From the NCBI GenBank assembly GCA_934045075.1, contig OW203734.1:4939065-5003064 (forward strand): a stretch of DNA of 64,000 bases, written 5' to 3'. This stretch comes from Yponomeuta sedellus (taxonomy: Eukaryota > Arthropoda > Insecta > Lepidoptera > Yponomeutidae). Below the pieces are notes generated by a model that was not told where the DNA came from, made no database searches, and worked only from the letters and a program-made list of their open reading frames with translations. Below are positions 1 to 11,499 of this stretch, piece by piece. The position numbers and the translations under genes were made by a program. The first letter of the stretch is position 1. Every line of letters begins with the position of its first letter.

Positions 1-281
1 GACCCAGAGTTCCCGTCTGTTTCTACACGTGAGACATGTACAACAAAAGGAGCCTTGTCCATAGCGGAGTATTTAGACCTAGCTGCCCTTGGAAGTTTGG
101 GTGGATTTTGGTTGGTCGGACTGACCTCTGCTGGGCGCTTTCTAGATATCTGATCACTTGTATCCATGATTTCTAACGTAGAGGCATCCGGCTGCGGGTG
201 CGGCAGAGTGACGGTGAGCCGAGGGGTGAGGATGAAAGGCTCAATATCGGGAGGCTTAGCGGGGATTTCATTCCCCTCCAT
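1..281 (-). CDS. Non-LTR retrotransposon ORF1, N-terminal fragment (runs off window)
   Basis: The minus strand is open for 93 codons from an ATG at 281 to the window edge. The peptide starts MEGNEIPAKPPDIEPF. It continues with a Lys/Arg/Pro-rich stretch (SRKRPAEVSPTNQNPPKLPR) and then KYSAMDKAPFVVHVSRVE. The last block resembles what I recall from the N-terminus of nucleic-acid-binding ORF1 proteins of Jockey-like insect LINEs. About 150 bases between the ATG and the broken Gag ORF at 436 would be its 5' leader. The zinc-knuckle region expected further on lies outside the window. The family call is inference from the motif; the open frame is seen directly. Confidence 0.55.
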   Translation of the reverse strand, partial: MEGNEIPAKPPDIEPFILTPRLTVTLPHPQPDASTLEIMDTSDQISRKRPAEVSPTNQNPPKLPRAARSKYSAMDKAPFVVHVSRVETDGNSG

Positions 282-435
282 GGTTAGTGAGGGAAATGGT
301 ATTACTTACCAATCCAGATGCACAAACTACTGATATAAATATAGAACAACACAAACACAAAGTAAATTACACCAGGGAGTCAACACAAAGTTGACACAAC
401 AGTCAAAACAGAATAATATCTCGAAAGCACATGCG

Positions 436-1446
436 CTAACCAAGAACACCGATTTGACAGTCCGATTCCGTCTTGTTTACGACCTGCATAACCTCTCCAG
501 TGCTGTCACTCGATGACATTTGGCCGCCATCGTGAATTTCCGTTCCGCTGTCCTGATTGGCTGTGTTTCCAAACATGGCGGAGCGCTGCTTTGCCGACTG
601 ACTCGCGGGTTTGTATGCGGTGGCGCCACCCGCCGAACTATGTTGCTGCATTACCGACGGTCTGCCGCTGCCGCCTGTGGCCGCCGGTTCGTTGCACTCA
701 TTGCCCTTATGGCCGAATTTGTTGCAGCGAAAACATTTAATTCCATTGCGACACATTGTAGCCACATGATTAGCCTCGCCGCAATTGTAGCACCGTTTGT
801 TGACGCTGGGTTGATGCTTCTTAGTTTCTGTACGGTTCCGGGTGACCTGATGCACTGTCTTTTCTTTAATCTTTTCATAAAGTGTAAGTTTCTCCTTGAG
901 GACAGGATATGTTGTAGTTCCATAAAGTACCATCTTGTTTACCTCTGTATCCAGGATTCCATCTATGATATACTGGATTGAAACGTAGTCAGGAAATTTA
1001 GCTCTTTTTCCCATCTCTTTCATAATGAGCATGTACTGATAGTACGATTCATCACGTCTCTTCACACGCGCTGCCATTGCTTCGTGCATTTCTTTGGAAT
1101 TCAAGGCTTCTGGAAATTCCTTCAAAATGGCCGTCTTGAGCTCTTCGAATGACTTGTGCACCTTTTCTGTCCTGAGCCACAGTTCTGCCGTGCCCGTGAT
1201 AGATCTTCGCGCTATAATTAGCTTTTGTTGAGGCGTCCAGTTGAATATTTCCGCATTATCCTCAATATCCTGGGCCCATTTAGACGCAGAATATGTCGGA
1301 TCGTCCGAGCTGTACTTAGCGATTCCGCACGTGGGGTCCATGGTTGCTTCAATCATAATGAGTCGACTCGTCGTTTGTTGCGTCGTATTACTCGTAGTAG
1401 CTGTAGTCGTCGTCGTCGTTTGGGTGGATTTTAAGTTCTCGGCCAT
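436..1446 (-). pseudogene. LTR-retrotransposon Gag, truncated after the zinc knuckles
   Basis: An open frame of 336 codons starts at the ATG at 1446 (MAENLKSTQ), after a UTR that holds the primer-binding site. Order: a Thr-rich leader, a Gag-like core (WAQDIEDNAEIFNWTPQQKL; later FPDYVSIQYIIDGI), a basic linker, and two CCHC zinc knuckles (CYNCGEANHVATMC and CFRCNKFGHKGNEC, near residues 220-255). A Ser/Gly-rich tail ends abruptly in GVLG-stop at 436. No protease or reverse transcriptase follows; other sequence, apparently a LINE 5' end, takes over. The knuckles and core architecture fit Gypsy-like Gag, which packages element RNA. An open frame can be read further upstream from a TTG at 1479, but the ATG at 1446 is the better start. 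Confidence 0.8.
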
Positions 1447-1588
1447 GCGCACACGTCGTAGTTCGTCTTCGTAGTGCAATGCACCGGGTAATGGCGTCTT
1501 CCGTCTTCACCGGCACGCGGTGTCGTTCGTCGTCGTCGTCGTATCTTCGTTTTACGTCGTAATCACTTGCCTCCTTTATTCTGCCCAC

Positions 1589-1606
1589 ATCCCGGACGAG
1601 CCCCCA
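1589..1606 (-). promoter_or_regulatory. tRNA-Pro-type primer-binding site of the LTR retrotransposon
   Basis: The minus strand reads TGGGGGCTCGTCCGGGAT. From memory this is the 18-base sequence complementary to the 3' end of tRNA-Pro that is used as a primer-binding site. It lies 4 bases inside the LTR edge at 1611 (terminal CA on the minus strand) and about 140 bases upstream of the Gag ATG, the expected place for minus-strand DNA priming. Confidence 0.75.
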
Positions 1607-1610
1607 AAAA

Positions 1611-1990
1611 TGTAGGGATGTGTTTTTGAGCAAAATAATAAAGCTCAGTGAATTTCTTTAATTTTTATTCGTCTTCTCTCAGAGCCCAACCCAGTTACAG
1701 ACAATCCCCATCTTAGTCTTTTATCCCGCTCTCACACTTATCTCTCGCTCACATCTTGCATTCCATTCTACTCAGTCCATCAACGTTCCATTCCCACATA
1801 CATACATACATACATACATACATACATACATACATACATACATAAGTAAGTAAGTAAGTAAGTAAGTGAGCTTCGCCGCAGTTGGATAAAAATAAGGGGC
1901 CCTCGAACCCGTATCTCTTGCCTATTTCCTTTAAAAGCTTGCGATGCAAATCGGATTGAGCTTATGCCGATTTATCAGGTTCCACGCCAC
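1611..1990 (-). mobile_element. 5' LTR of the Gag-bearing element (outer end not resolved)
   Basis: The inner edge at 1611 ends in CA on the minus strand, next to the primer-binding site. Reading the minus strand there is a TATA-like GATAAAAG near 1724-1732 and an AATAAA polyadenylation signal at 1669-1664, an order that suits U3, R and U5. A (TACA)n run at 1797-1843 and an AGTA-like run at 1844-1867 lie in or beside U3. The other LTR is not in the window, so the outer boundary given is a guess. Confidence 0.45.
1797..1867. repeat. (TACA)n and (AAGT)n microsatellites
   Basis: About a dozen TACA units are followed directly by six AAGT-type units. Both are simple tetranucleotide runs. Confidence 0.95.
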
Positions 1991-2926
1991 CTTATGACGT
2001 GTCAACGCTGAAACGAAACGTTCACTTTGCGTTGGTAACAGTCCTTTGATGAAAATGTGGAGACGAGAAAAAGTGGCGACAAAATTCTTGTTTCGAACTT
2101 GCTGCTGCTGCTAAGTATGGCATGGCGTCTAAGCTCGTGGGTGACGGTTATTGTTTACATTTTTTCAGGTTGAATTAATAATTTAATGCTACTTACTGAT
2201 TGTGAATGCTAATTATGTAATTTTGTACTTATTTTTTACTCAAGTTAAAGTTTAGTTTTAATGTTTAGTCCAAAGCCTGGAAAAGTATGAAGGGAAGTTC
2301 ATTAATTTAAAGAAAAAAATATTGAAATCGAACGAAAAACGTTAACTGGTCCTCAACCTCATTCCGCAACCATATCTTTTACTAGTCTTCGAGACGAATG
2401 TCGACGAGACGAAACGAGAGTTTCTCTCGTTTGACCGTCCTCTGCGCCTTGCTCGTTCGCATACAATGAAACCAGTTTCGAACGAGGACCGTTTATCGAG
2501 GTTTCGAGGACCTGTTTTCGTTCCAGAAAAAACGGTTGCGTTTCGTCGTCAAAAAATCGGACAACGACCCACTCCTAATTACCACTTGAACGCTACCCAT
2601 ATCTACGTACCATAATATTGTAGTATTTGCTACTTTCTCGTGAAGAAAGTTTTCAAATTTTGCACCAAATACGAGTACTTATACCAATGGTTTAAGCATA
2701 AACATACCGCGATACTACAAGCATCTAGCGCCATCTATTGATTTATTTTAGAACTAACAAATTGACATCTAAATATAATATGGTTGTGTTTATTCTAATT
2801 TAATTAAAAAAAAACATATAACTTATATAGCGTTATTCGATATACAATACTCGAGCGCTGTGAACTGCTACACCCGCGATAGGTAAACACGTGCAATGTG
2901 TCGAGAACGGATAAATCATTGGTACA
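1991..2926. other. No gene seen; AT-rich with a degenerate AACGAG/CGTTT block
   Basis: I see no coding exon. At 2395-2530 the motifs AACGAG and CGTTTCG recur. A short palindrome sits there with 9-base arms (2412-2420 and 2424-2432), which may be the core of an old repeat. Confidence 0.4.
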
Positions 2927-2990
2927 CACCCACACACACGCATACACACGCACACGTTTACGTCCAATCACACACACCGCACACACACCA
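2927..2990. repeat. Imperfect (CA)n microsatellite
   Basis: Alternating CA/CG dinucleotides broken by single changes. Confidence 0.9.
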
Positions 2991-4329
2991 TTGCGGTAGA
3001 GACAACAATGTTAAGTCTACAGAATTGTCTGCGATAAATTGGATTGCGGACAGTGCATGAAGTCCTGATTCTGCGTACGTCGATGTTGAAATCGTGACGA
3101 TTTTGAATCGTCAAATAAATATAGCCGGTGAACATTACGCAATTCTTAATTTAACTTAGAAGTTTACACAGAATCAGGGATTGCAGCCTTCGATAGAGCA
3201 TGAAAAGGAAAAGACTAGTGAGCGCATATGAAGTTGTATTGTAGCTTTTATCTCTCTAGGAAAAAGAATGTAAAGAGACGAAAACCGTACATTCTCACGT
3301 CGTACTTGAAATTACAGCGTACATAAATGAAGGAGGGAAGGAACAGTCTTTACTTCCTAATTAAGAAAATCGTGGAAACTCATTAGTTCATTTTGCTCTG
3401 CACGAAGGTTTTCAGTAAAGACCTGTTCTTGCATTGTTTTTTTACTTTATCAACTAATTTTGTGGCCAGCTATGTTTGATCTAAAGTTGGATATTCTAGG
3501 AATTCTATGAAACTAGCTTGTAAAATATTTCATAGAATTTAAAGCGCATGTAATGCCCCCTTCATTATAAAGCATTTCCACTAATGCACTCCAGTACAGT
3601 CCTGTTTGGACGTAGGCCGGTCCTAAGGTACGTGTTTCTTTCCGTCCTTGGCCATCGTCATCCAGGCGATGACGGCCTCATCATCATCATCAGGCTATAC
3701 AAGTCTGCTGCTGGATAAAGCCCCCCCCAACCCCTGATGATGATGTCTTCAGCTTGCCGCATCCATCAGCAGCGTCGACGGACTGAGATCAATAAATTAG
3801 AACCTTACTTAGGCAACAAAAACTGGGCTAGTAAACAAATTGCTATTAATTATAACAATACTTCTTTGTCTCTGGTTTGTCCTTGGAATTAAGAAAGATT
3901 CATCATAGTTAAATACATTGTTGTTTGACAACAAGATTCTAGACTCTATGTTAATCCATATGACTGTCTCGTTTGTCTAGCGATATCACATCTCACCATG
4001 CATGAGATCGTGGGTTCGATTACCACTAGAGGCCGCCATACATTTGTACAAATAACTACAGTCTGAGTCTATTTCTATGCTTGTTAGCATAATATAGGGT
4101 GTCCTAATTCGGACCAGGAGAAGTGATCGTATAAAAAATAATATTTTCAACATAATTTCAGTGACACGCCCGGGCATCTTCTCTTTCATGAGCGTCCACG
4201 CCGATAAGGATAGCCAAAGCTATTGTGTCAGCCTCTTTAGAAAACAGTTCAGAAATAATAAAGCCACTATTTCAAACCTATGGCCTTTCAGGACTTACGC
4301 AAGTGGTGTATTGGGTTAAGAACATTTAA
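2991..4329. other. No gene seen; includes a degraded RTE-type LINE 3' end near 3675-3790
   Basis: The only feature I can place is at 3675-3790. It has CATCATCATCAGGCTATA, then GTCTGCTGCTGGATAAAGCC and CTTGCCGCATCC. This is a divergent copy of the dispersed repeat also found at 11505, 50336 and 61725. The minus strand of the 50336 copy encodes an RTE-like C-terminus. Confidence 0.5.
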
Positions 4330-4620
4330 GAAAAGATAGACAGAGTGGAGTCCGCTGCCTTTCTCCCGCTGCTTTTTTCTCTACTACACTAACCCCCAGT
4401 TTCTCGTACACTAACAATCTGTTAATCTACAGTTAACAGCTGTGAAATGTTTTTTCTATATGCACTTTGGCTACTTGACAGCTGCTAACAGTAGATTAAC
4501 GGCTTGTTAGTGTGTCAGAAACCAGGGGTAAGGCCTGAAGGCAGCGGCTGACATTTTGCATTCTGTGTCGACATTGAACAAACAGAATGTAAATTCTTTA
4601 CATTGAAATGAAAATAGATA
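4330..4620. repeat. Dispersed repeat D, split by a MITE
   Basis: The sequence at 4330-4392 plus 4532-4620 matches 21838-21985 in reverse complement. Shared stretches include GGCAGCGG, the CTACTACAC region and the AATTTACATTCTG region. At 21838 the repeat is continuous, so that copy works as an empty site for the MITE here. Confidence 0.7.
4393..4528. mobile_element. 136-bp MITE with ~50-bp TIRs and TAA target duplication
   Basis: The left end starts CCCCCAGTTTCT and the right end (reverse complement) CCCCTGGTTTCT. The two ends stay similar for about 50 bases, including ACACTAACAA, GTTAATCTAC and CAGCTGT. TAA lies on both sides (4390-4392 and 4529-4531). A 3-bp TWA duplication is characteristic of PIF/Harbinger. 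There is no coding capacity, so it would move in trans. Confidence 0.8.
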
Positions 4621-5023
4621 ATAGGTTTTTGATTTTCAACACGACGTTTTTTGATCGCGCTGACGACGCCCGCTGAACGCAATCAGATTGTAAGGCAACC
4701 GCAAATGACGTTGTAACCTTCGCACGACCCTTGCGTTTCTAATCTCCTAATACGCGTTGATAAAGCGCAGAGAACGCGATCATAAAATCAAGAAACGTGG
4801 TGTGTGAAAAGGCCCTTATGGCCTCGTAACTCAGACAAAAGAGAACCAGCTAGTTAAGTGTAAGAACTGCAGCGAAGGACATTGTTCCTTACCGCGTCGC
4901 ACTTTGCTCCTTTTGTTCCCCAACTTCTCTTTTCTACCTAGAGACGAAGTATTCATGGAATTGCGGCAATTTTAACCGGCCCTCGACTATGGTAATGGAT
5001 TGTATAATATGTATTATGACAAA

Positions 5024-5400
5024 GGTGGTGGTAGCTCAGTGGGTAGAACAATGGACTCGCAAGCGCGAGACCAGGTTTGATCCCTTGTGCAGGCATATAC
5101 CAATGACTATGTTTAATTTCAAAGCTACGTACATTTGCGAATTCCTAGTCGCTACACCACACACTAACGGTGAAGGAAAACATCGTGAGGAAATCCGCGG
5201 CTTAGTTGGCTCCGCACGTATTGACTAGTCTTTCCTGTGGGCTAGGCCGACTAAGCTGTCATGATGGTATAGGTGCTGGGCAAGCCTACACCATCTAAAA
5301 CCATGTCCCAGACACTTCAGCATCCGAGTGGTCCCTTCACCCATCTAGTTTGAGTGAAGATGCATCTGGACGCTGTATTAATCATCTCATTACGTAGAAT
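5024..5400 (+). mobile_element. tRNA-derived SINE, family S2
   Basis: The head is a tRNA-like pol III promoter: A-box region TGGTAGCTCAGTGGG, B-box region AGGTTTGATCCC. The body holds GGAAAACATCGTGAGGAAAT, CTGTGGGCTAGGCCGACTAA and CATCTAGTTTGAGTGAAGAT. It matches 39582-39991, 45217-45588 and the 3' part of 41600-41775. The B box has one change from GGTTCGATCC. Confidence 0.85.
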
Positions 5401-5605
5401 CAGAGGCCAATTATAATGACATCTGGATGTACGAGTTGATTTAATTTTATTGCCGCTTTAAGTCTAAGCGCGCGCTCGCGTCAACCGTCTGTGTGTCAGA
5501 GGGGTAGGCAGAGGCTAGGCTGCGTAGTACGATGATACGAGTAATAAGAATAATTTAATTTGACATAGAAACTTACAGAATTGATAGAATCAAAAATTAA
5601 AACTA

Positions 5606-5867
5606 CACTGGCCTACAAAATGAAGTATCACACTTTTGAAATTGCAATAATATTTTAAGTACACAAGATATGCTTTTGAAAAAAAAAGGACTCAAAAAGA
5701 ATCTCATTTAGTTACTAAAATTAATTTATTCACTATACTTTCAAAGAAAGCGGATCAAATTTGCTATAAAACGTATTTTTTTTCTTATTTTATATGTCAT
5801 TCATTACGTACTTCTATAGTATACAAAAAAAAGTTAAATGTGTAATACTTACTTTTTGAGCACAGTG
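5606..5867. mobile_element. Tc1/mariner-type MITE (262 bp) with TA target site
   Basis: TA flanks both ends (5604-5605 and 5868-5869). The left terminus reads CACTGGCCTACAAAATGAAG and the right (reverse complement) CACTGTGCTCAAAAAGTAAG. Both are followed by AGTATCACAC or AGTATTACAC. The CACTG ends plus TA duplication fit a mariner-derived non-autonomous element. No transposase ORF is inside. Confidence 0.75.
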
Positions 5868-6000
5868 TAGTTTATAAATCAACGCTAGTATCAATTATGC
5901 TAGGTTTGACAACTGTACTACAGCAAGCATTATAATTTACTGCTTAGAAAATAAATGTATCAAAAGAAAAAGAAAAGCAAATAAGTCCATAAGACTCTCT

Positions 6001-6070
6001 TTGTGTGTGTGTGTGTGTGTTTGTGTTTATGTGAGTGTGTGTGTGGTTTTATGCATGTGTGTAGAGAGGG
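6001..6070. repeat. (GT)n microsatellite
   Basis: GT run with a few interruptions. Confidence 0.9.
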
Positions 6071-6404
6071 TGTGTTATGTTAATTATGACGAGTATGTAT
6101 GGAGTACGGAAAGTGAATAGTTTGTTCGGAAATTGAATTTGAATTACTGTATTGACTTCGGCACCTTTGATGGCTACAGCAACAGTTTGTAGCGTGTTAT
6201 TTGAAAAACTCAAATCTTGAATAGCATCACTTCAGTATCTATAAAACTAAACCTATTTAACTATCTCAAAACATATGCCACTATATATGTAATTGCATAT
6301 CGGGTACGATGGAACTATCATCGCCACTTTGTGACGAAATCTCCCAAAATGAAATAGAAGATGAAATAGTTATTTGTTATACAAGAGTGCAAAGTTACTT
6401 TTTA

Positions 6405-6580
6405 ACGGCGTGTTCAATTTTGATGACCGAGCAAGCGAAAGATTCTAAAATTGAATCACGAGCGCAGCGAGTGATTCAAAATTAGAATCCTGAGTGTTAG
6501 CGAGGGAATCAAAAGAGCACGAGGTGAAAAATCTTTGCACTCGAGTGCAACACGTAACTTTTCATTCCACCTCAGCGAGG
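6405..6580. repeat. Old dispersed repeat with a central palindrome
   Basis: The core TTGAATCACGAGCGCAGCG is followed by AGTGATTCAA, making an imperfect hairpin at about 6450-6480. Related CGAGCG/GCGAGTG words recur nearby. There is no ORF. The rest of 5870-7280 holds no feature I recognise. Confidence 0.5.
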
Positions 6581-7284
6581 AAATGATTAAATGCAAAAAA
6601 AACGTTTACAATCACAAGATAGGTACACTTTTATTTCAGTTTAGGTATTAATTACAACATTATGACAGGTAAGTATTACAGAATAATCTTTAAACTATAA
6701 CAAAATAATATTAAGGTATTATTATTAAAGAAAATTTTGAAGTAACGTTGCTACAGTTATTTAAATTGAGTGTAATATTTTTTTAATTCTCAAACTTAGT
6801 GCACACGATGTTCTAAATTCAATTTACTTTATCCTCTAGAGAATAAAAACGGCTTTTCCACTCAGATATTGAAGATTAAAAATGCTCTTTCCGAGATGGT
6901 GGGATGAAAAAATTATATATATTTTTATTTGCAATTTTGTTGATCCTCTGTAAACGAATACAACTAAGCGAATCGTTTTGATGAAATTGTATCAAATACT
7001 GATCATCCCTTCTCGGAGTAAACCAGCTGTTATACCCAAACGCCCAGCCCTAGCCCGGCCTAAGTACCTAGACCGAACTGAAAGTGGAAAATGGGTCCCT
7101 CGAAACTGGGGACCCTTAAATCATTGGAGCGGTAATGATAATGTCCAATAGGCAATTACTTTAGCACCGGATCGCTAATAAAGAGGGTTAGTAAACATTT
7201 TAATTCAAAATTTCCGTTCACATATTTAAGCTACAATGGCCTGGATAGCATAATTTGTTTATTTTAATGTCTTAATTGGAATTA

Positions 7285-7470
7285 GTATTTGTGCAAAGCA
7301 AAGGGAAAGATAAAAAGTATCCGGAACCGGCGTGCGTGCATGCAACGACTTATGAACGTTTATGAAGCGAAGGTGATATGTCAGGATCGTGGCAAGTGGC
7401 AGTCCTTGGTCTCTGCCTACCTCTCTGGGATACAGGCGTGAGGTTATGTATGTATGTATGTAGTATTTGT
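7285..7470 (+). mobile_element. RTE-type LINE, 5'-truncated 3' end
   Basis: Nearly identical to 33838-33955. In a suitable frame it encodes the same C-terminal peptide (RNRRACMQRLMNV-like, then ICQDRGKWQSLV-like) and ends in GTATGTATG repeats. The short length and tandem-repeat tail are typical of 5'-truncated LINE insertions. Confidence 0.8.
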
Positions 7471-7574
7471 GCTCATAGCTCAATAGCTAATATGAGGTGT
7501 GGATGCGTGGTAAATAAGCCCATATTATCTCTCTAAGAGGAAGCTTGCTCCTTTCAGTGGAATGTATATAGGCA

Positions 7575-7700
7575 GCATTCAATATCAACCCTTGTATGTC
7601 CCCATTGTTGGGGCACGGGTCTCTTTCTTCATCGCAGGAAGGTTAGGTCATACAACACCACGGGGGCCAAGTCCGGGTTGGTGGAGCATTCATTCATTAT
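7575..7700 (-). repeat. Dispersed repeat R, 3' end fragment
   Basis: Carries ATATCAACCCTTGTATGTCC, GGGGCACGGGTCTC and CGCAGGAAGGTTAGG, the hallmark 3' segment of repeat R. R is fullest at 49050-49440. Confidence 0.75.
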
Positions 7701-8782
7701 TAATGTATGTAAGCACGACATATTGGACTTTGATCAACTTACTTGATTCGGACTCCTCTGACCAAAAATCAAGTAAATAAATACGGATCAATACAATAAT
7801 AATAATAATTAATAATAATAGTCATTTATTTTAGGCAAAGGGATCCATATACAAATAATTATTACAAAAATTTAAAAACTAAACAAAGCTATGACAAATT
7901 ACCTAAAGATTTTAATTCTAATAAAGGAAATGCCTAAATAAAACAAACATAGATCGAAGCCCTTCCTTTTTTTCTCATAGATGTTTATTCTATATTTTTA
8001 TTTCGTTGCCATTTTATTCATATGCTTATTAAATATAAATACATGGTTCAATATTTAATAACGCATTATTTAGCGTTGGTCAATGACACCCGAGAATAAA
8101 TTACTTTTCGTAATGAAGCCAAACGTACAGTATTTATTATTAAGTCGTGAGTATGACTGGCGTTTAGCAAAAAAAGATATTACGTCAGCCCTTAATCGTT
8201 CTTAAATAGCGCCAAAGTACAAACTGTTAGCTTTTAGAATATACCTCGGGCTGTAGAGTAGGCTTCGATAGTCGCTGAAAGCACACGACTGTAATACTAC
8301 TTCCTGCTCTGTATAAAACTTTTCTTCACTATTTTGTAAATTTATGTAAAGTTATAAATAACAATACAAAATAAACCATACCTTATTACAATATAATTGG
8401 TCTACCTGATAGTAGCCGAGTGTATTCTAAAAGCTAACAGACTGTTATTGTCGTTGCAGCTTGGCAATAACTTTCACAATTAACAAATTTAATCCCCCTT
8501 CCAGACCATTAGACAGTCTAAGGCGATTCAATACTGTCGAGAGACAGGCCGATTGCGACTGAATACGCGCTGACATATAGGCGCGAGACAGGGACGTATT
8601 CAGGATTATTTTTGAGAGGAAGGAATAAAACGAAAGAGAAACATTCATAGCACCAAAACACTAAACAAATAGAAAGCAAAATTAACGCAAAACCAACAAA
8701 TAACAAAACAATTTAAACATTAATTACACAAACACTATTTTTGCACTTTCGTCACGGTTCTGGTGATCATATTTCGAATGGA
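7701..8782. other. No gene seen; AT-rich
   Basis: Contains a short (AAT)n run near 7796-7812 and no exon or element I can define. GGGCTGTAGAGTAGGCTTCG near 8249 recurs in a similar form near 40588, so a small old repeat is present. Confidence 0.35.
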
Positions 8783-8840
8783 ATGCCTCATTGGTTTAGC
8801 GGTTAACACGCTTGGCTACTAAAACAGAGGATGAGAGTAA

Positions 8841-9060
8841 TATAATATAATATAATATAATATAATATAATATAATATAATATAATATAATATAATATAA
8901 TATAATATAATATAATATAATATAATATAATATAATATAATATAATATAATATAATATAATATAATATAATATAATATAATATAATATAATATAATATAA
9001 TATAATATAATATAATATAATATAATATAATATAATATAATATAATATAATATAATATAA
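8841..9060. repeat. (TATAA)44 pentanucleotide array
   Basis: Forty-four uninterrupted TATAA units, 220 bases. An open frame runs across it only because the unit has no stop in that frame. A tRNA A-box-like word (TGGTTTAGCGGTTAACACG, near 8791) precedes it, perhaps a degraded SINE. Confidence 0.97.
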
Positions 9061-9950
9061 TAATAACTTTCTTATTGTGACAATTATTTTACAATGCGTC
9101 CCTGGATTGAGCCCTATCAAGCAGAAACGTCCGATCAGAGAACCAGTGGTCCGCGCAAGATATAGTCGGGTGACCTTGTGGAATCCCATCGGGCTAGTGA
9201 CTATTGAATTATCTCAAGTTTTAGTTTTCTTTTGATACCCAACGACGGTTTATTAACAAAAGGGTTCGGCTCTTTGATGATGCCTGATTAACTTTGGGAC
9301 CCATTCTAGGGTTCTTTAAAAATAAATAAAGCTACGTCGCACTATGAAAAAAATTGTTACAGTGCAATAAAATACACCCCTGTGATTAAAATATATCCTT
9401 AAACTTTCTTAAGTATTATACATTATTAAATTGCAATGGGATAAACTAAATAAGCTTTTTACCAGAAGATTCCGACCAGGGAGGCAATTCTTTCTTCATT
9501 AGTAAAAAAGTCGAATACGACTCTAAGAACCCCAAGTCAAAGGCTTTGACTTGGGATTCTTCGTAAAACTTCGAACGACAGCCAAATGATGTATTCTGAA
9601 CACCATGCTAGATTGAATTTAAATGAGAAAATAAATGAACAATTTCTCTTTCGAGTTACCTATCTTATCTTAGTTTTATGCGACAAATATTTCATAAAGT
9701 TTTCAATTCTCATGGGCGAGAATCGGCCCCCAGGTCTCGCTGTGATTCTCAGAGAAAAACGCAACATGAAACTATACTCACAAAAAACTCAGTAAGTTTA
9801 TCCGGTAACAATTCAATAAAATATATTCGACTACAAAATAATTTCCGACACTGCAATAGACAGCTTTAGTTTCCCCTTTAATATAAAGCTTTAATGTTAG
9901 CGTGTTGTAAATTTTAACTAGGGAATAAGAGTTTAATATGTGTACCGCAG
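9061..9950. other. No gene seen
   Basis: I find no exon or bounded element. A short inverted word, CCAAGTCAAAG at 9531 and CTTTGACTTGG at 9543, forms a small hairpin. Confidence 0.3.
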
Positions 9951-9959
9951 TTTCGTGTA

Positions 9960-10415
9960 TTGATAGCTCAGTGATGTACGAGTATCAAGATTCTAATATT
10001 CTAATATGGGAGTTGAGTGCCCAACTTAGAGAACACGTTGTGAACGCACTATTGCCATTACAGTAGAGTTGTATGAGTATTTAGACAACAGATAGAATCA
10101 GATGCTTTTAAAACTTTAAAGGTCTTGTGAAAGTTTCGAGGTGTTTTGATTTAAAAACCTATTTAAAAAAATGATAAAAAAAAATGATTAAAATGACTAA
10201 ATGATTAAATGGGTGTTTTGATTGTTACACATTTCAAATAGTGATGTATCAAGACCCTAATACGGATGATCTGAGTTGGGTACCTAACTATAAGAACGCG
10301 TTGTCAACGCACCATAACATTGCCATTGCTGTAGAGTTGTACGCATATTTAGACCACTGACAGATGCAATTTTAAAACTTTAACGTTTTTGTGAAAGTTA
10401 AAAAAAAATGTGATA
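9960..10415. repeat. Diverged tandem duplication of ~255 bp
   Basis: Two copies, roughly 9965-10150 and 10225-10410, share GTGATGTA-GAGTATCAAGA-like, GAACRCGTTGT-AACGCAC and GCCATTRC-GTAGAGTTGTA blocks in the same order. The copies have drifted, so this is an old duplication. A GCTACG-rich block follows at 10445-10555. Confidence 0.7.
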
Positions 10416-11180
10416 AGTGTTACATGCTATTACAAACATACGAAAGTATCGTAGCCCAACAGGACCAATTTGCTACGCCGTATCAGCGGCTAAGAGCCGT
10501 AGCAAATGCTACGAAGTAAAGCACGCTACGAGCTACGCTAAGCGCTACGATAAACAAAATTAAGTGCTGTGTTCAGCTGATGTACGTACGAAGTCTATAA
10601 CGTAAACATGCAATTTTAAGCGCTGAAACTTAAGCAGCACACACCGCCTCTACTTAGAACTCATCCTAGAGTATTATTGAACACAGATTCCAATTGTATG
10701 CCTTATTTAAAATGGTTTTACCTTTTAAGTGTGACTTTGTGACAAACAATTAATTTTACAAAGACGGTTTGCTGAGGCGAGGATAAGCTCGCCTTCGTAC
10801 ATGTTAAATCTTATCTAATGTCCTGTGTAATGTCCCCCATTGATGAGGTAGACCCGTCGCAATTAGCTGGCCAAAGAGCATAAAAAACAACGGCTAGGCT
10901 TAGAGAGTATAAAGTACTATACTCTGTATAAAGTACTAGGTAGTACTTTATACTCTGAGCAGGTAGGCAACATATAAGTTACTAGCTGTTCCGGCAAACG
11001 TCGTACCGCTACAGAACCGTATAAACGCTTATACAATTCTTCTTACCATGGCAATACACTAAATAAATATCTTAAGAGTTGGGCTTGAAAAGAGGCAACA
11101 ATAAAACAATATCGGAAAATAGTCAGCCACGGAAGCGCATTACCCGGATATCAAGTAACCTATAACAGAACATTTACATA
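10416..11180. other. GCTACG-rich repeat, then unassigned sequence
   Basis: 10445-10555 has many GCTACG/CGTAGC words able to pair with each other. Near 10982, TAGCTGTTCCGGCAAACGTC is a divergent start of repeat B. No ORF is supported. Confidence 0.45.
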
Positions 11181-11375
11181 CAGGCACATACATAGCTTCT
11201 GGCCCCACACTAAGATACCCTGTGTCGTGGGAACCAGAAACAGGGACATCACAAACATTTAAACATCCATGATCTGGAGTTTATTTTTTTGTCCCCATTC
11301 GGAGCTCAAACCGGGACCTCCTCGAAGGTAGGCAGATACACTACGGCTGCGCCACAGATGTTATCACCTGTCTCA
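11180..11375 (-). mobile_element. tRNA-derived SINE, family S5 (degraded)
   Basis: The minus strand reads CATCTGTGGCGCAGCCGTAG (A-box region), then GGTCCCGGTTTGAGCTCC (B-box region). The body contains the complement of GGGACATCACAAAC, which recurs in similar form in the SINE at 43895-44125, so the two may share a tail family. Confidence 0.55.
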
Positions 11376-11499
11376 ATTCAGATCTTTGTCTATCTGTTTG
11401 CCAAGTTTTATATGATTCCGTGCAGCCGTTATGGCGTGATTGAGCAACAATCATCCAAACATTTTTACAATTTTTCCCATTTATAATATTATAAGTAGG

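Noticed and set aside
520..981. Plus-strand 153-codon frame opposite Gag
   Set aside because: Antisense shadow of a clear Gag with zinc knuckles.
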